Below are positions 1 to 7,617 of a DNA stretch of 21,686 bases, piece after piece. The notes beneath the pieces are model-generated. The model saw only the letters and a program-made list of their open reading frames with translations, made no database searches and was not told where the DNA came from. Origin of the DNA: CAXBID01 sp049791475 (lineage in GTDB: Bacteria > Bacteroidota > Bacteroidia > Flavobacteriales > Flavobacteriaceae); assembly GCA_049791475.1 (NCBI GenBank), contig JBAQZZ010000216.1, positions 1 to 21,686 of the forward strand, in the 5' to 3' direction. Both the position numbers and the translations under genes were made by a program. Position 1 is the first letter of the stretch; every line of letters starts with the position of its first letter.

Positions 1-26
1 TTTTGTGTGTTATATAGAATATGTTT

Positions 27-569
27 TTAAAACCTATAACCAACACTAATACCGACTTTCCCAACTATTTCATAATCATATCGGTCATTTTGAAAAAGGT
101 TCCTTCCAAAACCTACATTTAGTTCACCAATAAATCCACTATTAGTAATCCACTTTCCACCTAAACCAATACCTAGTGCAAAATCGGTTATATTTTCTTT
201 TTGACTTGCAAAATTAAAACCATCACTTGAGTATATATATTCATTAGTCGAATTTAGCATTCCAAAACCTTCAACAAAAAATCCTGCTGCGTATTTATTA
301 CCAAAGTAAAAACGGTAATAAGGTGAGATGTAATAATTAATATCATCGTTTATATCATCATCAAAAGGCAAAAATACGTTTAAACCAAATGCAGATTCTT
401 GATTAATGATGCGTTCGTAAGTCACATCAAAAGCTCCAAGAACAAGATAAAGTCCATTAAGTTTTACTTCATTGAAATTTTCTGAGGAACTATTTTCGGG
501 TTGTTCTTGAGAAAAAGTTGAGATTGATAATAGAATTGTTAAAACGAGTAATAATTTAGTTTTTTTCAT
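27..569 (-). CDS. Secreted outer-membrane beta-barrel-like protein
   Basis: Predicted 180-residue envelope protein of unknown role. The ATG at 569 is preferred over an in-frame codon 36 bases further upstream because it begins a classical signal peptide (MKKTKLLLVL, hydrophobic run, likely cleavage after ISTFSQ). After a short Ser/Glu/Asn-rich linker come alternating polar and hydrophobic strands with repeated Gly and aromatic residues (LYLVLGAFDVTYERI, YYISPYYRFYFGNKYAAGFFVEGFG, LGIGLGGKW, GELNVGFGRN), and the chain ends on an aromatic residue (GISVGYRF). This is the usual signature of a small beta-barrel that inserts through the Bam complex. The pattern resembles DUF3575/OmpW-like proteins, but I cannot assign a family. 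It lies 96 bases downstream of the Lrp-type gene on the same strand, with no clear own -7 element. Function unknown. Confidence 0.75.
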   Translation of the reverse strand: MKKTKLLLVLTILLSISTFSQEQPENSSSENFNEVKLNGLYLVLGAFDVTYERIINQESAFGLNVFLPFDDDINDDINYYISPYYRFYFGNKYAAGFFVEGFGMLNSTNEYIYSSDGFNFASQKENITDFALGIGLGGKWITNSGFIGELNVGFGRNLFQNDRYDYEIVGKVGISVGYRF

Positions 570-665
570 AAATAGTTTTTTAGATATAAGTAAGCTATGT
601 AGCAATTATTATGCCATTGTAAGATGCATAAAAATGAAAAGGTTGCGTGTTAAAATGCTTTATTT

Positions 666-1133
666 TTAAATAGTTATTTGCCTATCAATTTGCTGATCTA
701 ATGAAATAAAGGTTTCGGTTCTAGAAACTCCAGAAATAGTTTGAATTTGGTTATTTAATAAATGCATTAAATGTTCGTTATCTCTGCATAACAACTTAAT
801 TAAAACATTCCAATTACCAGTTGTGTAGTGGCATTCCAGTACTTCAGGCACTTTTTTAAGTTGTTTTATAGCTTCTGGGTTTTGAATAGCTTTATCTAAA
901 TAAACACCAATAAAGGCAACGGTTCTATAACCTAAAACTTTTGGGTCTATTATAAATTTTGAGCCTGCAATTAAACCAGATTTTTCTAGTTTTCGAATAC
1001 GTTGATGAATAGCCGCTCCAGATATATCAATATTTCTAGCAATTTCTAGAATAGGAATTCTAGCGTCTTCCATAAGAGCACGTAGTATTTTTTTGTCGAT
1101 ACCATCTATGGTTATAACTTTAGTCTTTGGCAT
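666..1133 (-). CDS. Lrp/AsnC family transcriptional regulator
   Basis: DNA-binding regulator of amino-acid metabolism, 155 residues, the usual size for the family. The ATG at 1133 (MPKTKVITIDGID) is preferred over an upstream extension whose residues do not resemble the family. Residues 8-60 form the AsnC-type winged helix-turn-helix (DKKILRALMEDARIPILEIA, then ISGAAIHQRIRKLEKSGLI). The rest is the RAM effector-binding domain (VAFIGVYLD, VLECHYTTGNWNVLIKLLC, ending in SRTETFISLDQQI). The gene follows a saccharopine dehydrogenase gene on the same strand, with a terminator-like hairpin between them, so it is probably transcribed separately at least in part. Lrp-type proteins often control a neighbouring amino-acid gene, so lysine or a related amino acid is a reasonable guess for the effector. 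That is inference from context only. Confidence 0.93.
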   Translation of the reverse strand: MPKTKVITIDGIDKKILRALMEDARIPILEIARNIDISGAAIHQRIRKLEKSGLIAGSKFIIDPKVLGYRTVAFIGVYLDKAIQNPEAIKQLKKVPEVLECHYTTGNWNVLIKLLCRDNEHLMHLLNNQIQTISGVSRTETFISLDQQIDRQITI

Positions 1134-1226
1134 AATTTTATATTGAATAGTTTCGGTTTGAAATGTAAAAATAGCTATTTGATTTAAATATGAAAGCAAA
1201 ATGGAGTTTCTTAAACTAGAAATACG

Positions 1227-1257
1227 AAAAATTTATAAAAACCCTTGCATGGGTTTT
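1227..1257 (-). terminator. Terminator of the saccharopine dehydrogenase gene
   Basis: Arms aaaaccc (1238-1244) and gggtttt (1251-1257) enclose a 6-nt loop. Read on the minus strand the hairpin is followed by a T-rich tract. It lies 41 bases past the dehydrogenase stop codon and before the Lrp-type gene. Confidence 0.6.
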
Positions 1258-1298
1258 GTTGTGGTAATTATATGAGGGAATTACTAAAAAAATGAAAA

Positions 1299-2663
1299 TT
1301 AATTATTCAAAGGGTTGTAGCCCAAATAAGGAACTTCTTTTTCATTAAATAAAATTCCAAAATCTTTTAATTCTGTTAGAATAGGTTGGTAAACTTCTTT
1401 AGTTATTGGTATTTGAACTCCAGACGTTTTAATTTTACCGTTTAAGATAGCTAGTGTTGCTATGGCAACGGGCAAACCAACAGTTTTTGCCATGGCAGTA
1501 TACGTTTGGTCTTCACCAAGAACCACCATGTTGGCATCAATTTGATATTTTTTACCATTTTTCTCATACCCAAATTTATGATACATTACAATCATATCTT
1601 TATCACTTTCAGCAAGTGTCCAGCTATCCATGAGTATTTTTTGAAGTATCTCAGCTGGTGTTGCTTTTTTAAGTTTTACTTTTTTATTAGCGTTAAAAAT
1701 ATCTAGTTCTACTAATTTATCCCATACAATATCATCTTGATCAATTTTTAACGCATGTCTTAGTTTTAATTCAACAGAATCTGAGGGGCTGTATGGCAAA
1801 AAGGCATTTACAAAATCTCGATAACTCATATTTTCACTATCATCAACAGTGTAGCTGTCATCAGTCATTCCTAAAGTAACAAAAATATTCCAAGCTCTAC
1901 TAAAACCCACACGACGTATCGTACCACGATATAATGTTTTAATATCTTTTAACTCATAAATACTTTGATATTTTAAAGAATCGCGATTGGCATAAACTTC
2001 AAAACGACCAAATTTCTCGATGTCTAAAAACTCTGTGCGCCTAAATAATCGATTGTATGGAATGTATTTATAGGTACCTTCTTGTAAAAATTTCGCGGTA
2101 CCGCCTTGGCCTGCGGTTACTACATTTCTTGGATTCCAAGTGAATTTATAATTCCAAAGATTATTATCGCTTTCTGGAGCAATTAAGCCACCTGTAAAGG
2201 ATTCAAATAAAATAATATTTCCGCCATTATCACGAATTCTATCTAAAACTAGCATCGCGCTCATATGGTCTATGCCAGGGTCTACACCAATTTCATTCAT
2301 GAGCACCACGCCTTTTTTTATGGCAGCAGCATTTAAAGCTTCCATTTCATTACTAACATATGATGCTGTAACCATGTGTTTGCCAAATAGAATACAATCT
2401 TTGGCCACTTCAATATGAAAACGAGCTGGAAGCATAGAAACCACAATATCAGCTTCTCTTATAGCTTTTTTTCGAGATGTTTCGTTAAAAATATCTAGAA
2501 CAAGTGTGCATGCATTTTCATGATTTCCAATATGTTTTTTAGCATTTTCAATGTGTATATCAGCAATGGTAATGTGTAATTTTTCTGAATTTGATTTATC
2601 TAATAAATATTTTATAAGATAAGAAGTCGATTTACCAGAACCAATGACTAATATTTTTCGCAT
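1299..2663 (-). CDS. Saccharopine dehydrogenase (Lys9-type, L-glutamate-forming)
   Basis: 454-residue NAD(P)-dependent enzyme, matching the size of the fungal Lys9 group (about 450). That group interconverts saccharopine with glutamate plus aminoadipate semialdehyde. The N-terminus is a Rossmann fold (ILVIGSGKSTSYLIKYLL). Characteristic Lys9 segments follow: VVSMLPARFH, VTASYVSNEM, MNEIGVDPGIDHMSAM, GGLIAPESDNNLWNYKFTW and, near the C-terminus, MIVMYHKFGYE and AKTVGLPVAIATLAILNGKI. In bacteria without the aminoadipate route to lysine, this enzyme is normally read as part of lysine breakdown. That direction is inferred here. The lysine-2-oxoglutarate reductase partner is not in the window. The upstream region (2694-2752) has several symmetric elements and an Lrp-type gene lies downstream, so amino-acid-responsive control is likely. 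Confidence 0.9.
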   Translation of the reverse strand: MRKILVIGSGKSTSYLIKYLLDKSNSEKLHITIADIHIENAKKHIGNHENACTLVLDIFNETSRKKAIREADIVVSMLPARFHIEVAKDCILFGKHMVTASYVSNEMEALNAAAIKKGVVLMNEIGVDPGIDHMSAMLVLDRIRDNGGNIILFESFTGGLIAPESDNNLWNYKFTWNPRNVVTAGQGGTAKFLQEGTYKYIPYNRLFRRTEFLDIEKFGRFEVYANRDSLKYQSIYELKDIKTLYRGTIRRVGFSRAWNIFVTLGMTDDSYTVDDSENMSYRDFVNAFLPYSPSDSVELKLRHALKIDQDDIVWDKLVELDIFNANKKVKLKKATPAEILQKILMDSWTLAESDKDMIVMYHKFGYEKNGKKYQIDANMVVLGEDQTYTAMAKTVGLPVAIATLAILNGKIKTSGVQIPITKEVYQPILTELKDFGILFNEKEVPYLGYNPLNN

Positions 2664-2693
2664 ATTGAGTAACTTTACTTAGTGTTAATTAAG

Positions 2694-2752
2694 AATGAAA
2701 TAAGAATTTCATTTTACGAATTTAATAAAAAATAAGCTTATTTATTACGAAT
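2694..2752. promoter_or_regulatory. Cluster of symmetric elements, possible operator
   Basis: The 102-bp gap between the divergent dehydrogenase and DUF423 genes contains three symmetric elements. The first is an inverted repeat AATGAAAT (2694-2701)/ATTTCATT (2706-2713) around a 4-base spacer. The second is a 14-bp palindrome centred on AAGCTT (2730-2743). The third is an 8-bp direct repeat TTACGAAT at 2714-2721 and 2745-2752, 31 bp apart (about three helical turns), flanking the palindrome. No canonical TAnnTTTG is seen on either strand. These could be binding sites for the nearby Lrp-type regulator. That is inference, and such AT-rich sequence produces some symmetry by chance. Confidence 0.4.
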
Positions 2753-2765
2753 AATTCATAAAAAT

Positions 2766-3152
2766 ATGAATAAAAAAATACTAGTAACAGCTTCACTTTT
2801 AGGATTAACAAGTGTCGTTTTTGGGGCTTTTGGAGCGCATAGTTTAAAGGAGTTAATTTCAATAGAGTCGCAACAAACTTTTGAAACGGGTGTGCGTTAT
2901 CAAATGTATCATGCGATTTTGTTATTATTTGTTGGTATAACCTCATTGATTAAGGAAAAAACAAAACGTATCATTTATTATTTGGTTGTTGTGGGTTTAC
3001 TATTGTTCTCAGGTTCCATTTATGTTCTAGCCACCAATACACTAACCACTTTTGATTTTAAAACTATAGGATTTATAACACCAATTGGAGGATTGTTTTT
3101 AATTACAGCATGGTTTCTTTTATTTGTCCACTTTTTAAAGAATAAAACGTAA
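2766..3152 (+). CDS. DUF423 family small membrane protein
   Basis: 128-residue inner-membrane protein of the DUF423 (YgdD-like) family, molecular function unknown. It shows the family hallmark near the N-terminus, a Gly-rich first helix followed by GAFGAHSLK, then FETGVRYQMYHAILLL. Four hydrophobic helices are visible at about residues 5-22, 45-65, 69-90 and 98-122, with a basic KEKTKR loop between the second and third. The ATG at 2766 starts directly before the first membrane helix. It is divergent from the saccharopine dehydrogenase and 73 bases upstream of pckA, which has its own promoter-like site, so co-transcription with pckA is not required. Confidence 0.88.
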   Translation: MNKKILVTASLLGLTSVVFGAFGAHSLKELISIESQQTFETGVRYQMYHAILLLFVGITSLIKEKTKRIIYYLVVVGLLLFSGSIYVLATNTLTTFDFKTIGFITPIGGLFLITAWFLLFVHFLKNKT

Positions 3153-3191
3153 AAATGATATTTTATTAAAGATAATTAAAAATAATTGTTC

Positions 3192-3199
3192 TAATTTTG
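3192..3199 (+). promoter_or_regulatory. pckA promoter -7 element
   Basis: TAATTTTG fits the Bacteroidota primary sigma -7 consensus TAnnTTTG and lies 27 bases before the pckA ATG. No clear -33 TTG is seen at the expected spacing. Confidence 0.55.
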
Positions 3200-3225
3200 C
3201 GCAATAAGTAATTTTAGAATAAAAT

Positions 3226-4842
3226 ATGGAAAACTTTAATCAGGTTACGAAAACGATTTCGTTAGAGCAATACGGAATTAAAAAGGCAAAAGTTAAATAT
3301 CAATTATCACCAGAACAACTTCATGACATAGCTGTTGAAAAGGGTCAAGGTGTTACCGCTTCATCAGGAGCTTTAGCCGTTAATACTGGGGAATTTACTG
3401 GGCGTTCTCCACAAGACAGGTTTATTGTTAAAGATGACATCACAAAAGATCGTATTTGGTGGGGCAATATTAATATTCCTTTTGAGACTGATAAATTTGA
3501 TGATCTATATAATAAGGTAACTAATTATCTTTCTGAAAAAGAAATTTTTGTACGCGATTGTTATGCTTGTGCAGATGAAAATTACAAGTTAAATATTCGG
3601 GTTATTAATGAATATCCATGGAGTAATCAGTTCGCATACAATATGTTTTTACGACCAACTGAAAAAGAGTTGGAAGGTTTTAAACCAGAATGGATCGTAG
3701 TAAATGCCCCAGGTTTTATGGCAAATCCAGAAGTTGATGGTACACGTCAGCACAATTTCGCCATATTAAACTTTACGAAAAAAATAGCTTTAATTGGAGG
3801 TACAGGTTATACAGGTGAAATTAAAAAAGGTATTTTTTCTGCTTTAAATTTTATATTACCCGTGTTTAAAAATACGTTGCCGATGCATTGTAGCGCCAAT
3901 GTTGGTGCATCTGGGGATACAGCGATTTTTTTCGGACTATCGGGTACAGGAAAAACCACACTTTCTACAGATCCAAATAGAAGTTTAATAGGTGATGATG
4001 AACATGGTTGGACAAACGAAAATTCAGTATTTAATTTTGAAGGCGGTTGTTATGCAAAAGTGATAAACCTATCAAGAGATAACGAACCAGAAATTTATGA
4101 TGCTATTAAAAAAGGAGCGATTCTTGAAAATGTTATTCTTGATAAAAATGGTCATGTTAATTTTGAAGATACATCTATAACGCAAAATACAAGAGTAAGT
4201 TACCCTATAGATCATATTGAAAATATTCAAGTGCCTTCTACTGGAAAAAATCCAAAGAATATTTTCTTTTTAACAGCAGATGCTTTTGGAGTATTACCTC
4301 CAATTTCTAAGTTAACACCAAGTCAAGCTGCTTATCATTTTATATCTGGTTATACTGCTAAAGTAGCAGGAACCGAAGCAGGCGTTATTGAACCAGTTCC
4401 AAGTTTTTCAGCATGTTTTGGTGCGCCTTTTATGCCTTTGCATCCTTCTAAATATGCAGAAATGCTAAGTAAAAAAATGATAGATGCTGGAGTTAATGTA
4501 TGGTTAGTAAATACAGGTTGGACCGGTGGCCCTTACGGTGTTGGAACTCGAATGAAACTGAAATATACACGCGCCATGATTAATGCCGTTTTAAATGGTG
4601 ATTTAGGGTTGTATACTTATGATACTTATCATATACATTCTGTATTTGGTGTAGCACAACCCAGAGAATGTCCTGGTGTGCCAACAAGTGTTTTAAGTCC
4701 TAGGTCAACATGGAATGATGATGAAGCTTATTATAAAACTGCTTTTAAACTAACCAATGCATTTAGGGAAAACTTTAAAAAGTTTGAAGAACATTGTACT
4801 GAGGAAATTAGAAGAGGTGGTCCACAGCGATATGCATTTTAA
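3226..4842 (+). CDS. pckA: Phosphoenolpyruvate carboxykinase (ATP)
   Basis: Converts oxaloacetate and ATP to PEP, CO2 and ADP, the entry step of gluconeogenesis. In some Bacteroidota it may run in the carboxylating direction. At 538 residues it is full length. Visible motifs are TGRSPQDRF (58-66, substrate-binding Arg60), HCSANVG, the P-loop-like kinase-1a GLSGTGKTT (237-245), the metal-binding kinase-2 GDDEHGW (256-262), EPVPSFSACFGAPF and NTGWTGGPYG in the substrate/adenine region, and a C-terminal GGPQRYAF. This is the ATP-dependent family rather than the GTP type. It has its own -7 element and a strong hairpin directly after the stop, so it is probably monocistronic. Confidence 0.98.
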   Translation: MENFNQVTKTISLEQYGIKKAKVKYQLSPEQLHDIAVEKGQGVTASSGALAVNTGEFTGRSPQDRFIVKDDITKDRIWWGNINIPFETDKFDDLYNKVTNYLSEKEIFVRDCYACADENYKLNIRVINEYPWSNQFAYNMFLRPTEKELEGFKPEWIVVNAPGFMANPEVDGTRQHNFAILNFTKKIALIGGTGYTGEIKKGIFSALNFILPVFKNTLPMHCSANVGASGDTAIFFGLSGTGKTTLSTDPNRSLIGDDEHGWTNENSVFNFEGGCYAKVINLSRDNEPEIYDAIKKGAILENVILDKNGHVNFEDTSITQNTRVSYPIDHIENIQVPSTGKNPKNIFFLTADAFGVLPPISKLTPSQAAYHFISGYTAKVAGTEAGVIEPVPSFSACFGAPFMPLHPSKYAEMLSKKMIDAGVNVWLVNTGWTGGPYGVGTRMKLKYTRAMINAVLNGDLGLYTYDTYHIHSVFGVAQPRECPGVPTSVLSPRSTWNDDEAYYKTAFKLTNAFRENFKKFEEHCTEEIRRGGPQRYAF

Positions 4843-4848
4843 AAAGAA

Positions 4849-4879
4849 AAGCCCGATTTTATAAAATCAGGCTTTTTTT
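4849..4879 (+). terminator. pckA terminator, probably bidirectional
   Basis: Arms aagcccgatttt (4849-4860) and aaaatcaggctt (4863-4874) pair with one C.A mismatch and run into seven T residues. It begins 7 bases after the pckA stop. The minus-strand complement also has a T-rich tail, so it can also end the convergent small gene whose stop is at 4898. Confidence 0.85.
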
Positions 4880-4897
4880 ATTTATGCAGTTTAACTT

Positions 4898-5212
4898 TTA
4901 AAGAATAATAATTAAAAGTAGGATTATAATTATAGCTCCACTCGAGATATAAATACCATTCCCTGAAGCTCTAACGCTTTTCTTTATGGCACGAACTTCT
5001 TTACGTAATTCTTTTTTTTCTAAACGATTTAAAGAAGATTTATCCAAGCTTTTAATTTCATTTAAGCGATCAATCATTTCTCTAATTTCTGGAGGCATTT
5101 CATTTGTTTCAACTGATATGTGTATAGGTGTTTTTTCAGTAGCCATGACACTATTTGGAAACATAACGAACGAAAATGCTATAAGCATTAAACAAAGAAG
5201 CTTTTTTTTCAT
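4898..5212 (-). CDS. Small exported protein with C-terminal membrane anchor
   Basis: 104-residue protein of unknown function. Residues 1-24 look like a signal peptide (MKKKLLCLMLIAFSFVMF, likely cleavage after NSVMA). Residues 35-80 are charged and helical (MPPEIREMIDRLNEIK, LNRLEKKELRKEVRAIKKSV). Residues 87-104 are an all-hydrophobic helix ending exactly at the stop (SSGAIIIILLLIIIL), preceded by a short Gly/Ser turn. Short proteins of this layout occur widely in Bacteroidota and are sometimes mislabelled as seryl-tRNA synthetase because of the charged helix. With a cleaved signal peptide it would sit outside the inner membrane, anchored by its tail. If the first helix is not cleaved, it would be a hairpin with both ends in the cytoplasm. 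Confidence 0.75.
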   Translation of the reverse strand: MKKKLLCLMLIAFSFVMFPNSVMATEKTPIHISVETNEMPPEIREMIDRLNEIKSLDKSSLNRLEKKELRKEVRAIKKSVRASGNGIYISSGAIIIILLLIIIL

Positions 5213-5240
5213 TTTTAATTAATTTAAAATGTTAGTTCTA

Positions 5241-5248
5241 TAAAGATA
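5241..5248 (-). promoter_or_regulatory. Variant -7 element for the small membrane-anchored gene
   Basis: Read on the minus strand this is TATCTTTA, one base off TAnnTTTG, 29 bases upstream of the ATG at 5212. Weak on its own; the spacing is what makes it plausible. Confidence 0.35.
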
Positions 5249-5298
5249 CAATTAAATAGTTTGTGTTATTTTGAATTATAATTTTCAGTTATAAGTAC

Positions 5299-5330
5299 AA
5301 AAAAAGGGATGATTTTAAATCATCCCTTTT
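5299..5330 (-). terminator. hemD terminator
   Basis: A nearly perfect hairpin: aaaagggatgattt (5302-5315) and aaatcatccctttt (5317-5330) are exact reverse complements. On the minus strand the stem runs into seven T residues. It starts 21 bases after the hemD stop codon. Confidence 0.85.
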
Positions 5331-5350
5331 CAAACTATTTAAATCAAAGA

Positions 5351-6100
5351 TTACTTCCTCTTATTAACCATATCAATATATTTCTGCAAAGCCATAGTCA
5401 TAGAAGGTGTTTCAGGTGTTGGTGCAGAAATATCTACACGTAAGCCTTTTTCTTCAACAGCTTTAATTGTGGTGTTCCCAAAAACAGCAATTCTTGTTTC
5501 GTTTTGTTTAAAATCTGGAAAGTTTTGAAATAACGATTCTATTCCCGACGGACTAAAAAACACTAAAACATCATAATACACATTAGCTAAATCAGATAAA
5601 TCGCTAACTACTGTTTTGTAAAACGTGGCTTGTTTCCAGTTAATGCCCAAAGCATCTAAAGTATTAGGTACTTCAGTTTTTACTTTATCTGTTGTAGGTA
5701 ACAAGAATGTTTCATCTTTATATTTTTTAATCAAAGGCGATAACTCAGAAAATGTACGTTTACCTACGTATATTTTACGTTTTCTGTACACTACATATTT
5801 TTGCAAGTAATAAGCAACTGCTTCAGATTGACAAAAATATTTTAAAGTATCTGGTACTTTAAATCGCATTTCATCTGCCACTCTAAAAAAGTGATCTACA
5901 GCATTTCTACTGGTTAATATAATTGCAGTATAGTTGTTTAAATCTACTTTTTGATGCCGAATTTCTTTGGCATCAACACCTTCAACATGAATAAAAGGTC
6001 TAAAGTCTATTTTAACCTTTTGTTTTTCTTGTAAATCGAAGTAAGGTGAGTTCTCTATTTTAGGTTCAGGCTGTGATACTAAAATGGTTTTAACTTTCAT
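5351..6100 (-). CDS. hemD: Uroporphyrinogen-III synthase
   Basis: Closes and inverts ring D of hydroxymethylbilane to make uroporphyrinogen III in haem and sirohaem synthesis (cytoplasm). The protein has 249 residues, normal for this poorly conserved family. It shows the typical two-lobed pattern: VKTILVSQPEP at the N-terminus, NYTAIILTSRNAVDHFFR in the first lobe, the linker with FCQSEAVAYYL, then DVLVFFSPSGIESLFQNF, IAVFGNTTIKAVEEKGL and ISAPTPETPSMTMAL at the C-terminus. The ATG at 6100 is chosen because extension to 6109 would need a TTG start. It follows the DUF4271 gene with a 22-base gap, the usual Bacteroidota pairing. A canonical -7 element lies inside the end of that gene. Confidence 0.92.
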   Translation of the reverse strand: MKVKTILVSQPEPKIENSPYFDLQEKQKVKIDFRPFIHVEGVDAKEIRHQKVDLNNYTAIILTSRNAVDHFFRVADEMRFKVPDTLKYFCQSEAVAYYLQKYVVYRKRKIYVGKRTFSELSPLIKKYKDETFLLPTTDKVKTEVPNTLDALGINWKQATFYKTVVSDLSDLANVYYDVLVFFSPSGIESLFQNFPDFKQNETRIAVFGNTTIKAVEEKGLRVDISAPTPETPSMTMALQKYIDMVNKRK

Positions 6101-6122
6101 AGGCTGCAATAATTTGGCTTTT

Positions 6123-6767
6123 TTATGAAATAAACACCTTGTATAAAATAACGTAGGGTGCGATTTCGAGAGCGCAAAGATACAAAATAAAATAAAATAA
6201 GTTGTTTTTTATTAAACTTTGATGTGTTTTAAATGAAGTAATTAAGCCAATAATATTAACTATTAATAGGATGGTAACAAAAACATAAACTAAATTTAAA
6301 GAGTCTTGAAAACTAAAGAGTAAAATGGCATTTATAGGTAATAATAAAAGGCCTAAATAGTTTTTATAACTTATTTTTTGAAAGAGATATTCATCAATTA
6401 TTTTATCAATTTCAAAAAGGCTTCCAATTAGGCGTTCAGTAAGTACTTTTATTAAAATGAAAGCACCTATACCAGTTATAAATTTAAAAAGGATATTAAT
6501 ATCTATGGTTTTAAAATCAATAACTTTCTGGTAAAGTATAAAACTGAAAACCACCAAACATAGAATTAAATTACCAAATAATAAGGCATCAAACTTATCG
6601 AAGAATTTTTGATCTCTGGAGTAAATTTTAAGGTATTTGGAATTTCCTAAAACATATAAAAAATCTTCAAACCGTTTAGGAGCGGTCAATTTTGCTAATG
6701 CAATAATAACTAACCCAAGTACCAATAAAATGGTAAATAATTCATTTGAATATACATCGCGAATCAT
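6123..6767 (-). CDS. DUF4271 integral membrane protein
   Basis: 214-residue polytopic inner-membrane protein matching DUF4271, a Bacteroidota family of unknown function. About six hydrophobic helices are visible, beginning LFTILLVLGLVIIALAKL and ending with the family-typical ALEIAPYVILYKVFI. A conserved-looking cytoplasmic segment after the first helix (RFEDFLYVLGNSKYLKIYSR) separates helices one and two. It is directly upstream of hemD, a pairing seen widely in this phylum, which hints at a link with tetrapyrrole synthesis or the envelope. The pairing could also just be conserved gene order. No canonical -7 element is visible before its ATG. Confidence 0.85.
   Translation of the reverse strand: MIRDVYSNELFTILLVLGLVIIALAKLTAPKRFEDFLYVLGNSKYLKIYSRDQKFFDKFDALLFGNLILCLVVFSFILYQKVIDFKTIDINILFKFITGIGAFILIKVLTERLIGSLFEIDKIIDEYLFQKISYKNYLGLLLLPINAILLFSFQDSLNLVYVFVTILLIVNIIGLITSFKTHQSLIKNNLFYFILYLCALEIAPYVILYKVFIS
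6175..6182 (-). promoter_or_regulatory. Internal promoter -7 element for hemD
   Basis: The minus strand reads TATCTTTG, an exact TAnnTTTG, inside the last codons of the DUF4271 gene and 75 bases upstream of the hemD ATG. This suggests hemD can be transcribed without its upstream neighbour. Confidence 0.45.
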
Positions 6768-6846
6768 GCCATAAAATTATTATAAATATTAACAAAACCC
6801 TATAATTATTAAGGAATATTTAGAAAAAAGAATCTTATAAATAATG

Positions 6847-6854
6847 TACATTTG
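6847..6854 (+). promoter_or_regulatory. Promoter -7 element of the glycosyltransferase-pyrC operon
   Basis: TACATTTG is an exact TAnnTTTG, 34 bases before the chosen ATG of the first gene of the operon. Confidence 0.55.
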
Positions 6855-6887
6855 CTAAAAATAATGAGTTTTTAACAAATTTTGAGC

Positions 6888-7610
6888 ATGCAGAATACGG
6901 TTGTGATTATACCTACATACAACGAAATTGAAAATATTGAAGCTATTATTAAGGCTATATTTTCAAAATCAGATGCTACTCATATTTTAATTGTTGATGA
7001 TAATTCTCCAGATTTAACGGGTTTAAAGGTTAAAGAGCTCCAAACAGATTTTCCGAACCGCCTGTTTTTAGAAGTACGCAAAGAAAAATCTGGATTAGGA
7101 ACAGCTTATATTCACGGGTTTAAATGGTGTTTAGCTAAAAAGTATGATTATATTTTTGAAATGGACGCCGATTTTTCACATAACCCAACCGATTTAATAA
7201 AATTGTATAATGCATGTGCTGTTGATGGTGCAGATTTATCTATTGGTTCCAGATATGTAACTGGAGTTAATGTAGTAAACTGGCCCATGAGTCGTGTGTT
7301 AATGTCTTATTTGGCCTCAAAATATGTGCGTGTAATTACAGGTATGAAGATACATGATACCACAGCGGGTTTTGTATGTTATAAACGTTCTGTTTTGGAG
7401 GCTATTGATTTAAATAAAATTAAATTTATAGGTTATGCGTTTCAAATAGAAATGAAATTTAAAGCCTATTTAAAGGGTTTTAAGATTATTGAAGTTCCTG
7501 TAATATTCACAGATAGAATAAAAGGTGTTTCCAAATTAAGTTCAGGAATTATTTCTGAAGCCATTTTTGGAGTTATTTCTATGAAGCTTAAAAGTCTTTT
7601 TAAAAAATAA
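6888..7610 (+). CDS. Polyprenol monophosphomannose synthase-like glycosyltransferase (GT2)
   Basis: Family 2 glycosyltransferase of the dolichol-phosphate mannose synthase type, 240 residues without membrane helices. It probably transfers a sugar from GDP-mannose or a similar donor onto a polyprenyl phosphate at the cytoplasmic face of the membrane. Donor-site motifs are VVIIPTYNEIENI at the start, ILIVDDNSPDLTG, GLGTAYIHGF, the metal-binding FEMDADFSHNP, and LSIGSRYV. The acceptor region shows IHDTTAGFVCYKR and FQIEMKFKA, ending in the basic IKGVSKLSSG and KSLFKK. The ATG at 6888 is used; a TTG six bases upstream would only add two residues. It starts a tight operon with dihydroorotase seven bases downstream. 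Confidence 0.9.
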   Translation: MQNTVVIIPTYNEIENIEAIIKAIFSKSDATHILIVDDNSPDLTGLKVKELQTDFPNRLFLEVRKEKSGLGTAYIHGFKWCLAKKYDYIFEMDADFSHNPTDLIKLYNACAVDGADLSIGSRYVTGVNVVNWPMSRVLMSYLASKYVRVITGMKIHDTTAGFVCYKRSVLEAIDLNKIKFIGYAFQIEMKFKAYLKGFKIIEVPVIFTDRIKGVSKLSSGIISEAIFGVISMKLKSLFKK

Positions 7611-7617
7611 TTTATCA

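Noticed and set aside
570..605. Longer N-terminus for the outer-membrane protein
   Set aside because: The extra 12 residues would precede an intact signal peptide, so the internal ATG at 569 is the likelier start.
1506..1706. Plus-strand open frame within the saccharopine dehydrogenase gene
   Set aside because: The hydrophobic Phe/Ile-rich translation is what the complement of a Lys/Glu-rich coding region yields; the minus-strand gene is well supported.
2722..2946. Open frame on the minus strand overlapping the DUF423 gene
   Set aside because: It is antisense to a clearly recognised family member and has no recognisable protein features.
5299..5330. Perfect inverted repeat as a transposon end
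   Set aside because: It sits just past the hemD stop with a T tract on the matching strand and no transposase nearby, so it is a terminator.
6101..6109. TTG start for hemD three codons upstream
   Set aside because: An ATG follows directly and begins the conserved MKVKTILVSQ; no reason to use the TTG.
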